Source of the DNA: CAVQCJ01 sp963771835
GTDB taxonomy: Bacteria; Actinomycetota; Actinomycetes; Prado026
Reading direction: 5' to 3'
Length of the DNA: 64,000 nt
NCBI GenBank assembly: GCA_963771835.1
Contig: CAVYVA010000001.1
Location: 620,001 to 684,000 of the forward strand
Shown: positions 17,338 through 27,552 of the stretch, in pieces
Layout: every line of letters begins with the position of its first letter
How positions within the stretch are numbered: position 1 is the first letter of the stretch
Position numbers and translations under genes: made by a program
The notes under the pieces: model-generated
Told to the model about the DNA's origin: nothing
Seen by the model: the letters and a program-made list of their open reading frames with translations, nothing else
Databases searched by the model: none

Positions 17338-19821
17338 GCCCGTCGAGCGCCGGCCCCGGCCGACGTGCAGCGCCGTGCAGCCCCGGCGTCGACGCGGCGT
17401 CAGGCTTGGCGGCGCCGCCGGTGACGCGGTAGACGTCGTAGACGCCCTCGACGCCGCGGACGGCGTTGAGCACGTGACCGAGGTGCTTGGGGTCGCCCAT
17501 CTCGAAGGTGAAGCGGGACAGCGCGATCCGGTCGCGGGTGGTCGTGACCGACGCCGACAGGATGTTCACGTGCTGGTCGGACAGCACGCGGGTGACGTCG
17601 GAGAGCAGCCGCGGCCCGGTCGAGCGCCTCGACCTGGATCTGCACCAGGAACACGCTCGACGACGTCGGCGCCCACTCGACCTCGACGATCCGGTCCGGC
17701 TGCGTCGCGGCAGCGACGCGACGTTGAGCAGTCGGCGCGGTGCACCGAGACGCCGTCGCCGCGGGTGACGAAGCCGACGATCGCGTCGCCGGGCACCGGC
17801 GTGCAGCACTTGGCGAGCTTGACCCAGACGTCGCTCGACGCCCTTGACGACGACGCCGGGGTCGCCCTTGGGCCGCGGCCGGCGCGGGCCTCGCGGGTCG
17901 GCGCGGTGGCCTCGGCGAGGTCCTCGGTCGCGCCGTCCTCGCCGCCGAGCGACTGCGACCAGCCGCTGCACGACGCGACTGCGCCGACGACGTGGCCCTC
18001 GCCGATCGCGGCGTACAGCGCGGTGATGTCGGCGTAGCGCAGCTCGCGCGGCGATCGTCGAGCAGCGTGCTCGCCGGACGGCGATCCGCTGCAGCGGCAG
18101 GCCCTGCTTGCGCATCGCCCGGGCGAGCGCGTCCTTGCCCTGCTCGATCGCCTCCTCGCGGCGCTCCTTGGAGAACCACGCCTTGATCTTGTTGCGGGCC
18201 CGCGGGCTCTTGACGAACGTCAGCCAGTCGCGGCTCGGGCCGGCGCTCGATCGGCCTTGGAGGTGAACACCTCGACGACGTCGCCGTTGCTCGAGCGTGC
18301 TCTCCAGCGGCACCAGCTTGCCGTTGACCCGGGCGCCGACGCAGCGGTGCCCGACCTCGGTGTGCACGGCGTACGCGAAGTCGACCGGGGTCGCGCCGGC
18401 CGGCAGCGCGATGACGTCGCCCTTGGGCGTGAAGACGAAGACCTCGCTTGGCGCCGATGTCGAAGCGCAGCGACGTCGAGGAACTCGCCCGGGTCCTCGG
18501 TCTCGCGCTGCCAGTCGAGCAGCTGGCGCAGCCAGGCCATCTCGGTCGGCTCGGCCGCGTCTGCCGTGCGCGCGCCTGGCCGCCCGGCCTCTCCTTGTAC
18601 TTCCAGTGCGCGGCGACGCCGTACTCGGCCGTGCGGTGCATCTCGTGGGTGCGGATCTGCAGCTCGACCGGCTTGCCCTCGGGCCCGATCACCGTCGTGT
18701 GCAGCGACTGGTACATGTTGAACTTGGGCATCGCGATGTAGTCCTTGAACCGCCCGGGCACCGGGTTCCACTGCGCGTGCACGCGTGCCGAGCACCGCGT
18801 AGCAGTCGCGCACGGAGTCGACCAGGACCCGGATGCCCGACCAGGTCGTAGATGTCGGCGAAGTCGCGGCCGCGCACGATCATCTTCTGGTAGACGGAGT
18901 AGTAGTGCTTGGGCCGGCCGGTGACCGTCGCCTTGATCCTGGCGTCGCGCGAGGTCCGCCTGCAGACGGCTCGATGACGCCGGTCGAGGTACTCGTCGCG
19001 CTTCGGCGCGCGCTCGGCGACCAGCCGGACGATCTCGTCGTACATCTTCGGGTAGAGGATCGCGAACGCGAGGTCCTCGAGCTCCCACTTGATCGTGTTC
19101 ATGCCGAGCCGGTGCGCCAGCGGCGCGTAGATCTCGAGCGTCTCGCGGGCCTTGCGCTCCTGCTTCTCCGGCGGCAGCGCAGCGCATGCGTGCGCATGTT
19201 GTGCAGCCGGTCGGCGAGCTTGATGACCAGGACCCGGATGTCGCGGGCCATCGCGACGACCATCTTGCGGACGGTCTCGGCCTGCGGCGGCCTCGCCGTA
19301 CTTGACCTTGTCGAGCTTGGTGACGCCGTCGACGAGCGCGGCGACCTCGTCGCCGAAGTCGCGCGCGCAGCGCCTCGAGCGTGTAGTCGGTGTCCTCGAC
19401 GGTGTCGTGCAGCAGCGCGGCCGCGAGCGTCGGCGGGGTCATGCCGAGGTCGGCCAGGATCTGGGCGACCGCGAGCGGGTGGGTGATGTACGGCTCGCCG
19501 CTCTTGCGGCTGCTGGCCGCGGTGGCGCAGCTCGGCGACCGCGTAGGCGCGCTCGACGTCGCGCAGGTCGGCCTTGGGGTGGTTGGCGCGGACGACCCGG
19601 AACAGCGGCTCCAGCACCGCGATCGGCTGCGGGCCGCGCTGCGGGGTCAGCCGGGCGAGCCGCTGCCGGACGCGCGGGCGGGCCGGACGGCGGGCGCGAG
19701 CGGCCGCGCAGCGGTGCCGGCCGCTCGGCGCGGCGGCGGCGCCGGCGGCCGGCGTGCCGAGCGGTCCGCGACGTGGCGTGCGGTGCCCGCCACGTCGTCC
19801 GGGGTCGACCTGTTCGGTCAA
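17327..19821 (-). CDS. relA: Bifunctional (p)ppGpp synthetase/hydrolase RelA/SpoT (many indels)
   Basis: Stringent-response enzyme of about 830 codons, readable only by joining frames. In order: HD hydrolase (AAALLHDTVEDTDYTLEAL; KLADRLHNMRT), synthetase (RPKHYYSVYQKMI; PGRFKDYIAMPKFNMYQSLH), TGS (YAVHTEVGHRCVGARVNGKL) and C-terminal ACT (LLSDVTRVLSDQHVNILSAS). The start is TTG 19821, with GGAGAG upstream. I see more than ten frame changes, for example near 18437, 18476, 17620 and 17730. Reconstructed cases are single added or lost bases. The gene is conserved and follows apt as usual, so sequence error is much more likely than decay. Confidence 0.9.
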
Positions 19822-19909
19822 GGACTCTCCGCGTGCACCGTCGTCCGGTGGTCGCCGCTCGTCCAGTCTAGGCATCGGCGCGCGGCGACCGTTCCCGGAG
19901 CGCGGCCGC

Positions 19910-20454
19910 TCAGACGGCGTGCGCAGGGCGTGCACGGCGCAGGTCCGGGATCCGGCTCGCGGCCGCCGAGGAAGCGTCGAGCTCGAGCAGCACGCGACAG
20001 CCCGACCACGGTCGCCGCCGGCCCGCGCACAGGTCGGCGGTCGCCGCCGCGGTGCCGCCGGTGGCGAGCACGTCGTCGACCACGAGCACCCGGGCGCCCG
20101 GGGCGAAGGCGTCCGCGTGGATCTCCAGCGTGGCCTCGCCGTACTCCAGCGCGTAGCTCTGCTCGCAGGGTGGCCGCCGGCAGCTTGCCCTTCTTGCGCA
20201 CCGGGACGAACCCGGCGTGCAGGTGGTACGCCACCGGCGCGGCCAGGATGAACCCGCGCGCCTCGATGCCGACGACCGCGTCGACGCCGCCGGCGTCGTG
20301 ACCGTCCACGAGGGCGTCGACCACGGCGGCGAAGCCGTCCGGGTCGGCGAGCAGCGGCGTGATGTCCTTGAACACGATCCCGGGCTGCGGGTAGTCCGGG
20401 ACGTCGCGGACCAGCCGGTCGAGGAGCGGCGTCGAGCGTGGCCGGCCGCGCCAT
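19910..20454 (-). CDS. apt: Adenine phosphoribosyltransferase (interrupted by indels)
   Basis: Apt salvages adenine to AMP using PRPP. The conserved core is in one frame: FKDITPLLADPDGFAAVVDA, GIEARGFILAAPVAYHLHAGF and PVRKKGKLPAATL. The PRPP loop VLVVDDVLATGGTAAAT can be read in another frame (plus strand 20041-20100). The ATG at 20454 lies three bases from the secF stop; the C-terminus ends at TGA 19910. At least three indels (near 20435, 20168 and 20000) break the gene. Joined length is about 180 residues, as expected. Position between secF and relA is conserved. Confidence 0.88.
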
Positions 20455-20456
20455 CG

Positions 20457-21681
20457 CTAGCGCCGCTTCTTCCCGGACGGTCGCCGCTTGCTGGCTGCCC
20501 TTGCGCGGCTGGCGGCGCGGTGCCCGGCCTGGCCGTGCCGGCGCTTGGCCGGCCGGCGGCGTCGGGTCGCGGCGCCGTCGACCGTCCGCGCGTCGACGTC
20601 GCCGGCTCGTCGTCGAGGTCGCTCGGAGTCGGCGTCGGCCTCGGCGTGGCCGTCGCGGCCCGACCGGACCGCTTGGCCGCCGTGGCGGACGGCGCCGCGG
20701 CCGGCGGCCTCGCGCGCGGCGACCCGCTTGGCCAGGGCCTGCATCGCCGGCTCGCGCTCCTTGAGCTGGCAGGCCAGCGGGGTCGCGACGAAGATCGAGG
20801 AGTAGGTGCCGGTGGCGATGCCGACGAACAGGGCCAGCGACAGGTCCTCGAGCGGGCCGGCGCCGAGCAGGCCGGTGCCGACGAAGAGGATCGCCGCCAC
20901 CGGCAGCAGGGCGATCACCGAGGTGTTGATCGACCGGACCAGGGTCTGGTTGACCGCGAGGTTGGCCGCGGAGCTGTACGTCATCCGGTTCGAGCCGGCG
21001 AGGCCCCGGGTGTTCTCCCGGACCTTGTCGAAGACGACGACGGTGTCGTACAGCGAGTAGCCGAGGATCGTGAGCACGCCGATGACCGTGGCCGGCGTCA
21101 CCGAGAAGCCGACCAGGGCGTAGATGCCGACCGTGATGACCAGGTCGTGCAGCAGCGCGATGACCGCCGCGACCGCCATCCGCCACTCGAAGTAGAGCGT
21201 CAGGAACAGCACGATCAGCACCAGGAACACGGCCAGGCCGGTCAAGGCCTTCTTGGTGATCTCACCGCCCCAGGACGGCGAGATCTGCTGCGCCGTGACG
21301 TCTGGTCGGGTCGACGCCGAACTTCTCGGCCAGGGCCGTCGGCGAGCCGTCTGGGCGTCGTCGGCTGGACAGCGACTCGGTCTGCACCTGGAGCGAGCGC
21401 CCGCTCTCGGCCCTGAGCTCGGTGACCTCGATCTGGGTGGCGCCGACCGACGTCGGCCGCGTCGCGCGCCTGCTGCACCGTGCCGGTCGCCGTCGGGACC
21501 GTGACGACGTCGCCGCCCTTGAACTCGATGCCGAGGTTGAGTCCGCGGACCGCGAGCGACAGCGATCGAGACCAGCGAGCAGGACCGCCGAGATCGTGTA
21601 CCAGAGCTTGCGGCGGCCGACGAAGTCGTAGGAGATCTCGCCGGTGTAGAGCTGGTGGCCGAGCGAGCCGAGGCGGGACAT
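20457..21681 (-). CDS. secF: Protein translocase subunit SecF (interrupted by indels)
   Basis: SecF works with SecD in the cytoplasmic membrane to drive late steps of Sec export. The N-terminus (FVGRRKLWYTISAV) and the periplasmic part (NLGIEFKGGDVVTVP) are in different frames, broken near 21565, 21450, 21350 and 21300. From 21245 to the end one frame is intact and holds four of the membrane segments (LAVFLVLIVLFLTLYFEWRM; TVIGVLTILGYSLYDTVVVF; SINTSVIALLPVAAILFVG). The C-terminus has an unusual basic tail of about 80 residues ending ASKRRPSGKKRR. ATG 21681 shares one base with the secD stop. Confidence 0.9.
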
Positions 21682-23463
21682 CAGGCCTCCTTCGGCGTGG
21701 CGCGTGGCAGACGGCCGCCGGGCGTGCCGTGCGGCGTTGATGCCCGAGGCGCTCCGGGTCGACGCCGCGACCAGCGGTTGCCCTCACCGAAGAACTTGGT
21801 CCGGGCCAGCGGGTCAGCAGCGGCTTGGTGAACAGGAACACCACGACCACGTCGATGATGGTGGTCAGGCCCAGCGTGAACGCGAAGCCCTGCACGTTGC
21901 CGACCGCCAGCAGGTACAGCGTGACCGCGGCGATGAACGACACGGCGTCGGCGGCCAGGATGGTGCGCCGGGCCCGGCGCCAGCCCTGCTCGACGGCGAC
22001 CCGCATGCTGCGGCCGTCGCGCATCTCGTCCCGGATGCGTTCGAAGAACACGACGAACGAGTCGGCGGTGATGCCGATCGACGACGATGGCGCCGGCGAT
22101 GCCGGCCAGGCTCAGCGTGTAGCCGATGGTGTGCCCGAGCAGGACCAGCGACCCGTACGTCAGCAGGCCGGCGATCACGAGGCTGGCCAGCGCGACCAGG
22201 CCGAGCCCGCGGTAGTAGACCAGCAGGTACACGACCACCAGCAGCAGCCCGACCAGCGCCGGCGAGCACGCCCGCGTAGAGCTGGTCGCGAGCCGAGGGT
22301 CGGCGGAGATCGCCTGCTGCTGCTGCGACGTCGAACGCCAGCGGCAGCGCGCCGTAGTTCAGCACGTTGGCGAGGTCGGTCGCGGTCTGCTGGGTGAAGT
22401 TGCCGGTGATCTGCGCCTGGCCGTTGAGGATCGCGCCGTTGACGCCCGGGCGCGGTCTGACCAGGCCGTCGAGGACGATGGCGAACCGGTTCGCGTCGGT
22501 GCCGGACTGCTGCCGCGTAGAGCTGCGCGGGTCGTGTCGCCGAAGACCTTCGCGCCGTCGCTGTTGAAGTTGAGCAGGACGGTCCACGTCGGGATGCCGC
22601 CGCCGTTCGACCTGGTGTCGAGGACCGCGGACGAGCTCGACACGTCCGAGCCCGGGATGATCTGCGGGCCGAGGATGTACTTCTCGGCTGCCGTCCACCG
22701 AGCAGGTCACGAGGTTCTCTTTCGCGACGTCCGCCGGGTGGGTCCTCGGCGTCGGCGACGCTTGCTGCAGTCGAGCGCGTCGAACGCCGCGGCGTCCGCC
22801 GTCGGGCACGGTGGCCGTCGTGCCAGCGTCGCGCAGGTCGCGGTGGCGTCGCCGGTGGCGGCCGCGGTGGCGCTGGGCGAGGCCGTGGCGCTCGGCGACG
22901 GGCTCGCGCTGCTGGTGGCGGCCTTGAGGCCGCCGGCGGGCCGGCCGTTGCTGCTCGAGGTCGCCGACGGCGCCGGGGCTGACCGCGGTCGAGGCGGTCG
23001 GGCTCGGGCTCGGACTGGCTCGACGCCGGTGGCGGTCGCGGACGGCGACGGCGCGGGCCGGCCCCGGAGGCCGGCAGGAGAGCAGCACCTTGCGGAAGCT
23101 CATCTTGGCGGTCTTGCCGACTTGTCGCCGAGGTCCTTCTGGTTCTGGCCGGGGACCTCGACCACGATCGTGGAGCCGGCCGCCGGTGCCCTGCCGGGTG
23201 ACCGTCGACTCGGCGACGCCGAGGCCGTCGACGCGGTTGCGGATGATGTTCACGGCCTGGTCGACCGCGGTGTCGGTGACCGTGCCGGTCTCACCCGGCG
23301 GCACCGCGGGCTTCAGCGTGACGCTCGTGCCGCCGGCCAGGTCGATCCCCAGCTTGGGCGAGTGGTTGCCGCTGATGAACATCCACGCGTAGAGCGCCAC
23401 CAGCCCGATGGCGATGACTGCGAGGGCGCGTCCGGGACGCGGCGTCGGTGTCGGCGCTGCCAC
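21681..23463 (-). CDS. secD: Protein translocase subunit SecD (interrupted by many indels)
   Basis: SecD partner of SecF. GTG 23463 opens on PGRALAVIAIGLVALYAWM (first membrane helix), then GIDLAGGTSVTLKPAVPPGE and VNIIRNRVDGLGVAESTV, all family hallmarks. Later parts lie in other frames: TWTVLLNFNSDGAKVFGDTT, GQAQITGNFTQQTATDLANV, YRGLGLVALASLVIAGLLTY, and FFERIRDEMRDGRSMRVAVE. A Ser/Ala/Pro-rich insert sits in the large periplasmic domain. At least eight frame changes occur in 1.8 kb. Joined length is about 594 codons, normal for actinobacteria. Confidence 0.9.
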
Positions 23464-23618
23464 GCTTCCAGCCTTCCGTGATCGACGAGCGGGGTCCGTT
23501 CCCCGTCTCGTACCCTGCTCGTCCGCGTATGGTCCCGGACGAACCTGAACGTTCCGCTGTCAGGGTTCTGTCGGCGCGGCGGGGTCCGTCGGTGGACCCC
23601 GGATCGTCCTGGTCGTCG

Positions 23619-23926
23619 TCAGGCGGTCGTCGCCGTCGCGGCCGCGTCGTCGAGCTCGGGGTCGGGCTCGACCGGCGTGATCACCTTGCGCGATGGCCCC
23701 CTTGACGTACCGCTGCACGACCCCCGGCGAGACCTCGAGGTGGACCTCGTCGTCGGTGACCTCGCGCACGGTGGCGAACAGGCCGGCCGTGGTCATGATC
23801 TCGACGCCGGGCGACCAGGCGGCGGGTCATCTCCTGCTGCTGGCGCAGCTTGCGCCGCTGCGGGGCGAGGATCAGGAGGTAGAAGACCGCTCCGATCACG
23901 AGCAGGAAGATCAGCTGGCCTGACAC
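23619..23926 (-). CDS. yajC: Preprotein translocase subunit YajC (frameshifted)
   Basis: Small single-span membrane protein that accompanies SecDF. GTG 23926 starts SGQLIFLLVIGAVFYLLILA, one transmembrane helix, followed by the family motif PQRRKLRQQQEMTRRL. Near 23815 the frame shifts. The cytoplasmic domain (IMTTAGLFATVREVTDDEVH; VSPGVVQRYVKGAIAQ) is in a second frame, and the tail (ITPVEPDPELDDAAATATTA, stop at 23619) in a third. Joined it is about 102 residues. There is a 155-base gap to secD, larger than other gaps in this operon. Confidence 0.88.
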
Positions 23927-24053
23927 GGTCTCGTCCTCGTCGTCGGAGGCATGCGCGCCTGCATGCAGGGGTGGGTGCGGCTGCGTGGAGCTGTCCGGCC
24001 CGTCGACCGGTCCGGGGGATTCTAGGCCCAGGAGGGCGGTCGTCCCGCCGCGC

Positions 24054-25159
24054 TCAGTCCAGGTCGAGCGTCGGCGTGCCGTGCGGCGGGCACCGGCGGC
24101 CGCAGCCCGAGATGCGACCAGGCGGCCGGCGTGGCGATCCGCCCGCGGGGGGTCCGGGCCAGCAGCCCGGCCCGGACCAGGAACGGCTCGGCCACCTCCT
24201 CGACCGTCTCGCGCTCCTCGCCGACCGCGACCGCGATCGTGGACACGCCGACCGGACCGCCGCCGAAACGGCGGCACAGGGCGTCCAGGACCGCCCGGTC
24301 CAGGCGGTCCAGGCCGAGCTCGTCGACCTCGTAGACCTCGAGCGCCGTCGCGGGCGACCTCCCGCGAGACCACGCCGTCGCCCTTGACCTGCGAGTAGTC
24401 GCGGACCCGGCGCAGCAGCCGGTTGGAGATGCGCGGGGTGCCGCGCGACCGCCCGGCGATCTCGGCGCCGCCGTCCTCGGTCGAGCGGCACGTCCAGCAG
24501 CCGGGCCGACCGCTCCAGCACCAGCTCGAGCTCGGTCGGCCGAGTAGAAGTCCATGCGGCCGGTGAACCCGAAGCGGTCCCGCAGCGGGCCGGGCAGCAG
24601 GCCCGGCCCGGGTGGTGGCGCCGACCAGCGTGAACGGCGGGATCTCCAGCGGGATGGCGGTGGCCCCGGGACCCTTGCCGACGACGACGTCGACCCGGAA
24701 GTCCTCCATCGCCATGTAGAGCATCTCCTCGGCCGGCCGGGCCATCCGGTGGATCTCGTCCAGGAACAGGACCTCGCCCTCGGACAGCGAGGACAGCACC
24801 GCGGCCAGGTCGCCCGCGTGCTGGATCGCGGGGCCGCTGGTGATCCGCAACGGCATGCCCAGCTCGGTGGCGATGATCATGGCCAGCGTCGTCTTGCCCA
24901 GGCCGGGCGGCCCGGACAGCAGCACGTGGTCCGGCGCGGAGCCGCGGCCCTTGGCGGCGTCCAGCACCAGCCCGAGCTGCTCGCGGACCCGTTCCTGGCC
25001 GACGAACTCCGCCAGCGACCTCGGCCGCAGGGCCGCCTCGGCGGCGCGCTCGTCCGGGCCCGCCTCGACGGCGACCAGGTCGACGATGTCGGCTCCCTCG
25101 AGCAGGTCGGCCCGGTCCGGCTCGGGCCGGACGCTCAGCCGCTCGCCGCGCGCGGTCAC
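24054..25159 (-). CDS. ruvB: Holliday junction branch migration ATPase RuvB (interrupted by indels)
   Basis: RuvB is the hexameric motor that moves Holliday junctions. The first two thirds are intact from GTG 25159: FVGQERVREQLGLVLDAA, Walker A GPPGLGKTT, Walker B LFLDEIHRM, and VVVGKGPGATAIPLEIPPFT. After ATTRAG (about 24610) the frame changes about five times (near 24600, 24540, 24483, 24355 and 24085). The C-terminal winged helix is still readable (EVDELGLDRLDRAVLDALCR; TPRGRIATPAAWSHLGL). It overlaps ruvA by four bases. Joined length about 368 codons, slightly long because of the N-terminus. Confidence 0.92.
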
Positions 25160-25774
25160 GCCCGGCTCAACGTGCGCAGGGCCGAGCGGAGCAGCTCGGC
25201 GATCTCCGGCGGCGGGTCGGCGGCCGCCTCGGGGGCGACGGCGGCCACGGCCTCGTCCGCGTCGCGGACGGTCCAGCCGAGCCCGAGCAGGGCGGCGTGC
25301 ACCTGGGCCTCCCAGCCGCTGCCGCCACGGCCGGTCGTCCGTACGTCCACGTGGTCCTGCAGCCCGGAGCGGGGCGGGCCGATCCGGTCCTTGAGCTCGA
25401 GCGCGATCCGCTGGGCGCCCTTGCGGCCCGATGCCGGGGACGGCGGTCAGCGCCACCAGGTCGTCGGTGGCCACCGCCCGCCGCAGCGCGTCAGGGCTGT
25501 GCACCGCCAGCATCGCCTGCGCGATCCGCGGACCGATCCCGGTGACGGTCTGGACCTGCTCGAAGACGAGGCGCTCGTCGGCGTCCGCGAAGCCGTACAG
25601 GGTCAGGGAGTCCTCCCGGACGACCAGGCTCGTGGCCAGGGTCACCGGCTCCCCCACCGACAGGCCGGCCAGTGTCGTCGGGGTGCAGACCACCGAGACG
25701 CCGATCCCGCCGACCTCCACGACCGCCGTGTCCGGGCCGATCGCCGCGACCCGCCCGCTCACCGACGCGATCAT
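25156..25774 (-). CDS. ruvA: Holliday junction branch migration protein RuvA (one frameshift)
   Basis: RuvA binds the four-way junction and loads RuvB. From ATG 25774 the frame reads MIASVSGRVAAIGPDTAVVE, then SLTLYGFADADERLVFEQV and the helix-hairpin-helix TVTGIGPRIAQAML and LTAVPGIG. Near 25430 an indel moves the rest to another frame: residues DVRTTGRGGSGWEAQVHAAL through LRTLSRA form the C-terminal RuvB-contact domain. Joined length about 205 residues, as expected. Four-base overlaps join it to ruvC and ruvB. Confidence 0.92.
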
Positions 25775-26304
25775 CGGGCCCCCGCCCTGGCCGCGGCCTC
25801 AGCGGCTGCAGCGAGGTCGAGCCGGGCTCGCGCCGACCCGCGCCACACGTGGCAGATCGCGAGAGCGAGGGCGTCGGTGGCGTCGGCCGGGGTCGGCGTC
25901 TGCGGCAGCCGGAGCAGCCGGGTGACCATCGCGCCGACCTGGGCCTTGTCGGCCCGGCCGCTGCCGGTCACCGCGGCCTTGACCTCGCTGGGCGTGTGCA
26001 GCGCGACCGGGATGCCGCGCCGGGCAGCCGCACAGATCGCGACCGCGCTCGCCTGAGCCGTCCCCATCACGGTCCGGACGTTGTGCTGGCTGAACACGCG
26101 CTCGACCGCGACCGCATCGGGGTCGTACAGGTCCAGCCACTGCTCGACCCGCTGCTCCACGGCCACCAGGCGCTCGCCGAGGTCGGCGTGCCGGGCGGTC
26201 CGCACGACATCGACCGCGACCAGCACCAGCGGTGCCCCGGGCCGGCCGTCGACGACGCCGAGCCCGCACCGGGTGAGTCCCGGGTCGACTCCGAGCACGC
26301 GCAA
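25771..26304 (-). CDS. ruvC: Crossover junction endodeoxyribonuclease RuvC
   Basis: RuvC cuts Holliday junctions. The 177-residue protein is intact, with the acidic catalytic positions in GVDPGLTRCG (Asp7), AVERVF (Glu), and DATDALALAICH (Asp pair). TTG 26304 is the start: GGAGG lies seven bases upstream and the protein begins exactly as the family does (RVLGVDPG). It is the first gene of the ruvC-ruvA-ruvB unit and has a LexA-type operator just upstream, so damage induction is expected. Confidence 0.95.
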   Translation of the reverse strand: MRVLGVDPGLTRCGLGVVDGRPGAPLVLVAVDVVRTARHADLGERLVAVEQRVEQWLDLYDPDAVAVERVFSQHNVRTVMGTAQASAVAICAAARRGIPVALHTPSEVKAAVTGSGRADKAQVGAMVTRLLRLPQTPTPADATDALALAICHVWRGSARARLDLAAAAEAAARAGAR

Positions 26305-26316
26305 GGCTGACCTCCG

Positions 26317-26334
26317 TCCGAACAGGTGTTCGGA
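26317..26334 (-). promoter_or_regulatory. LexA (SOS) box upstream of ruvC
   Basis: On the minus strand the sequence reads TCCGAACACCTGTTCGGA, an inverted repeat CGAAC-N4-GTTCG. The known actinobacterial SOS box is TCGAAC-N4-GTTCGA, so only the outermost positions differ. It ends 12 bases before the ruvC start codon, where LexA would block transcription. Regulation of ruvCAB by LexA is established in mycobacteria; here it is inferred from the site and its position. Confidence 0.82.
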
Positions 26335-26502
26335 TGCTACCGACGGGCCGCCACGCCGACCGGGTGCGACTCGCCAGCCGGCCCGAAGGAGTTACGTCAC
26401 CCCGACGGCCGGGTTTACCCCTCAAGATCGCGGGCACGGCTGGTCCTCGTGACACGGACGGTTCCATTCGGGAGCCGCCACGACACGAGAGGTTGTGAAG
26501 TT

Positions 26503-27552
26503 GTGAACGCGACCAGGAAGAACCTGACCCGACTCACTGTCGCAGGCTCGTCGGTTGCACTCTTCGCAGGACTCGCCGTCCCGGCGTACGCCTGTACCCA
26601 GGCAGACCCCGGCAGGTCCGTCGCCGCGGTGGTGCAGCCGGCCCAGACCCTGGCCGGGCTGCAGGCCAAGGTCGACGCGTTCGTCACGCACCGCCTCGCG
26701 GAGCTGACCGCCCAGACCGCAAGGGTGAGCGCGAGCATGAGGATGACCGCGGCCCAGAAGGCCGCGGCGCAGGTGAGGATCTCCGCCGAGAGTGACGCGC
26801 TGACCGCGCTGAGGGCCACGGTCGACTCCGAGACGACGGTGAGCGCTGTGCAGGCCGACCTCGAGGCGGCCCGGTTGGCCGCGCTGAAGACCCGGGTCGA
26901 CGCCCGCATCGACGCCCGCCTGTCCGCGCTGGCCACAGCCTCCACCCGGGTCCAGGCGAACGCCACGCTGACCGACCCGCAGAAGGCCAAGGCGACGAGC
27001 CGGATCCAGGCGAAGGTCGCGGCGCTGACGGCGCTCAAGGCGAAGGTGGACGCGCAGACCACGACCCGGGCGGTGCTTGCCGACCTGCGGGCCGCGGGCG
27101 CGCTGTGGGATCGGGACGGCCATGACGGCAAGGCCCGTGACGGCAAGGCCCGCAACGGCAACGACCGGCACGGCAAGGCCGCTGACCCGCGGTCCGGAGC
27201 GCACGGCCGGGTCGTCGTCGCCGGGCGCGGGCAGGCGGTCGCGGTCCGCGCGGTCAGCACGGGTTCGGTCACCACGGCGGCGGTCACCACCGCTGACGCC
27301 GCCCGGCTCGTGATCGACACCGACATCTGCGTCGTCCGGACGACGCAGATGTCGGTGTCGTCCGTCAGTCTTCGGGGCCGCGGTCAGCCCACCGCGGCCA
27401 TGACCTCGTCCGAGACGTCGAAGTTGGCCCACACGTTCTGGACGTCGTCGCTGTCCTCCAGCGCCTCGATCAGCCGGAAGACCTTCGGCGCCGCTTCGGC
27501 GTCGAGCTCGACGGTGACGCTCGGCACGAACGAGGCTTCGGCCGACTCGTAG
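26503..27552 (+). CDS. Secreted protein with two helical repeats (3' end uncertain)
   Basis: I do not recognise a family. GTG 26503 starts a signal peptide (LTRLTVAGSSVALFAGLAVPAYA). Two related units of about 75 residues follow. Unit 1 runs from LQAKVDAFVTHRLAEL to VSAVQADLEAA, unit 2 from LKTRVDARIDARLSAL to TRAVLADLRAA. Both share MTAAQKA/LTDPQKA, R-I-x-A and ALTALRATVDS/ALTALKAKVDA, and look like helical hairpins. A Gly/Lys/Arg/Asp-rich tail follows. As read, the frame runs through a 46-base palindrome and 169 bases antisense to yebC. A TGA at 27311 in another frame lies just before the palindrome and is the more likely true end, with one undetected indel upstream. Confidence 0.6.
   Translation: MNATRKNLTRLTVAGSSVALFAGLAVPAYACTQADPGRSVAAVVQPAQTLAGLQAKVDAFVTHRLAELTAQTARVSASMRMTAAQKAAAQVRISAESDALTALRATVDSETTVSAVQADLEAARLAALKTRVDARIDARLSALATASTRVQANATLTDPQKAKATSRIQAKVAALTALKAKVDAQTTTRAVLADLRAAGALWDRDGHDGKARDGKARNGNDRHGKAADPRSGAHGRVVVAGRGQAVAVRAVSTGSVTTAAVTTADAARLVIDTDICVVRTTQMSVSSVSLRGRGQPTAAMTSSETSKLAHTFWTSSLSSSASISRKTFGAASASSSTVTLGTNEASADS
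27315..27360. terminator. 46-base perfect palindrome between convergent genes
   Basis: Bases 27315-27360 are a perfect inverted repeat with no unpaired loop bases; the centre is CCGG and the arms contain CACCGACATCTGCGTCGT. It lies between the plus-strand secreted-protein gene and the minus-strand yebC, 24 bases past the yebC stop. A bidirectional terminator is the simplest role. There is no U-tract, which is common for actinobacterial terminators. Confidence 0.7.

Noticed and set aside
17327..25450. Calling relA, secD, secF, ruvA and ruvB true pseudogenes
   Set aside because: Conservation of the joined proteins, essential roles, and the same error type in tRNA synthetases point to sequence errors.
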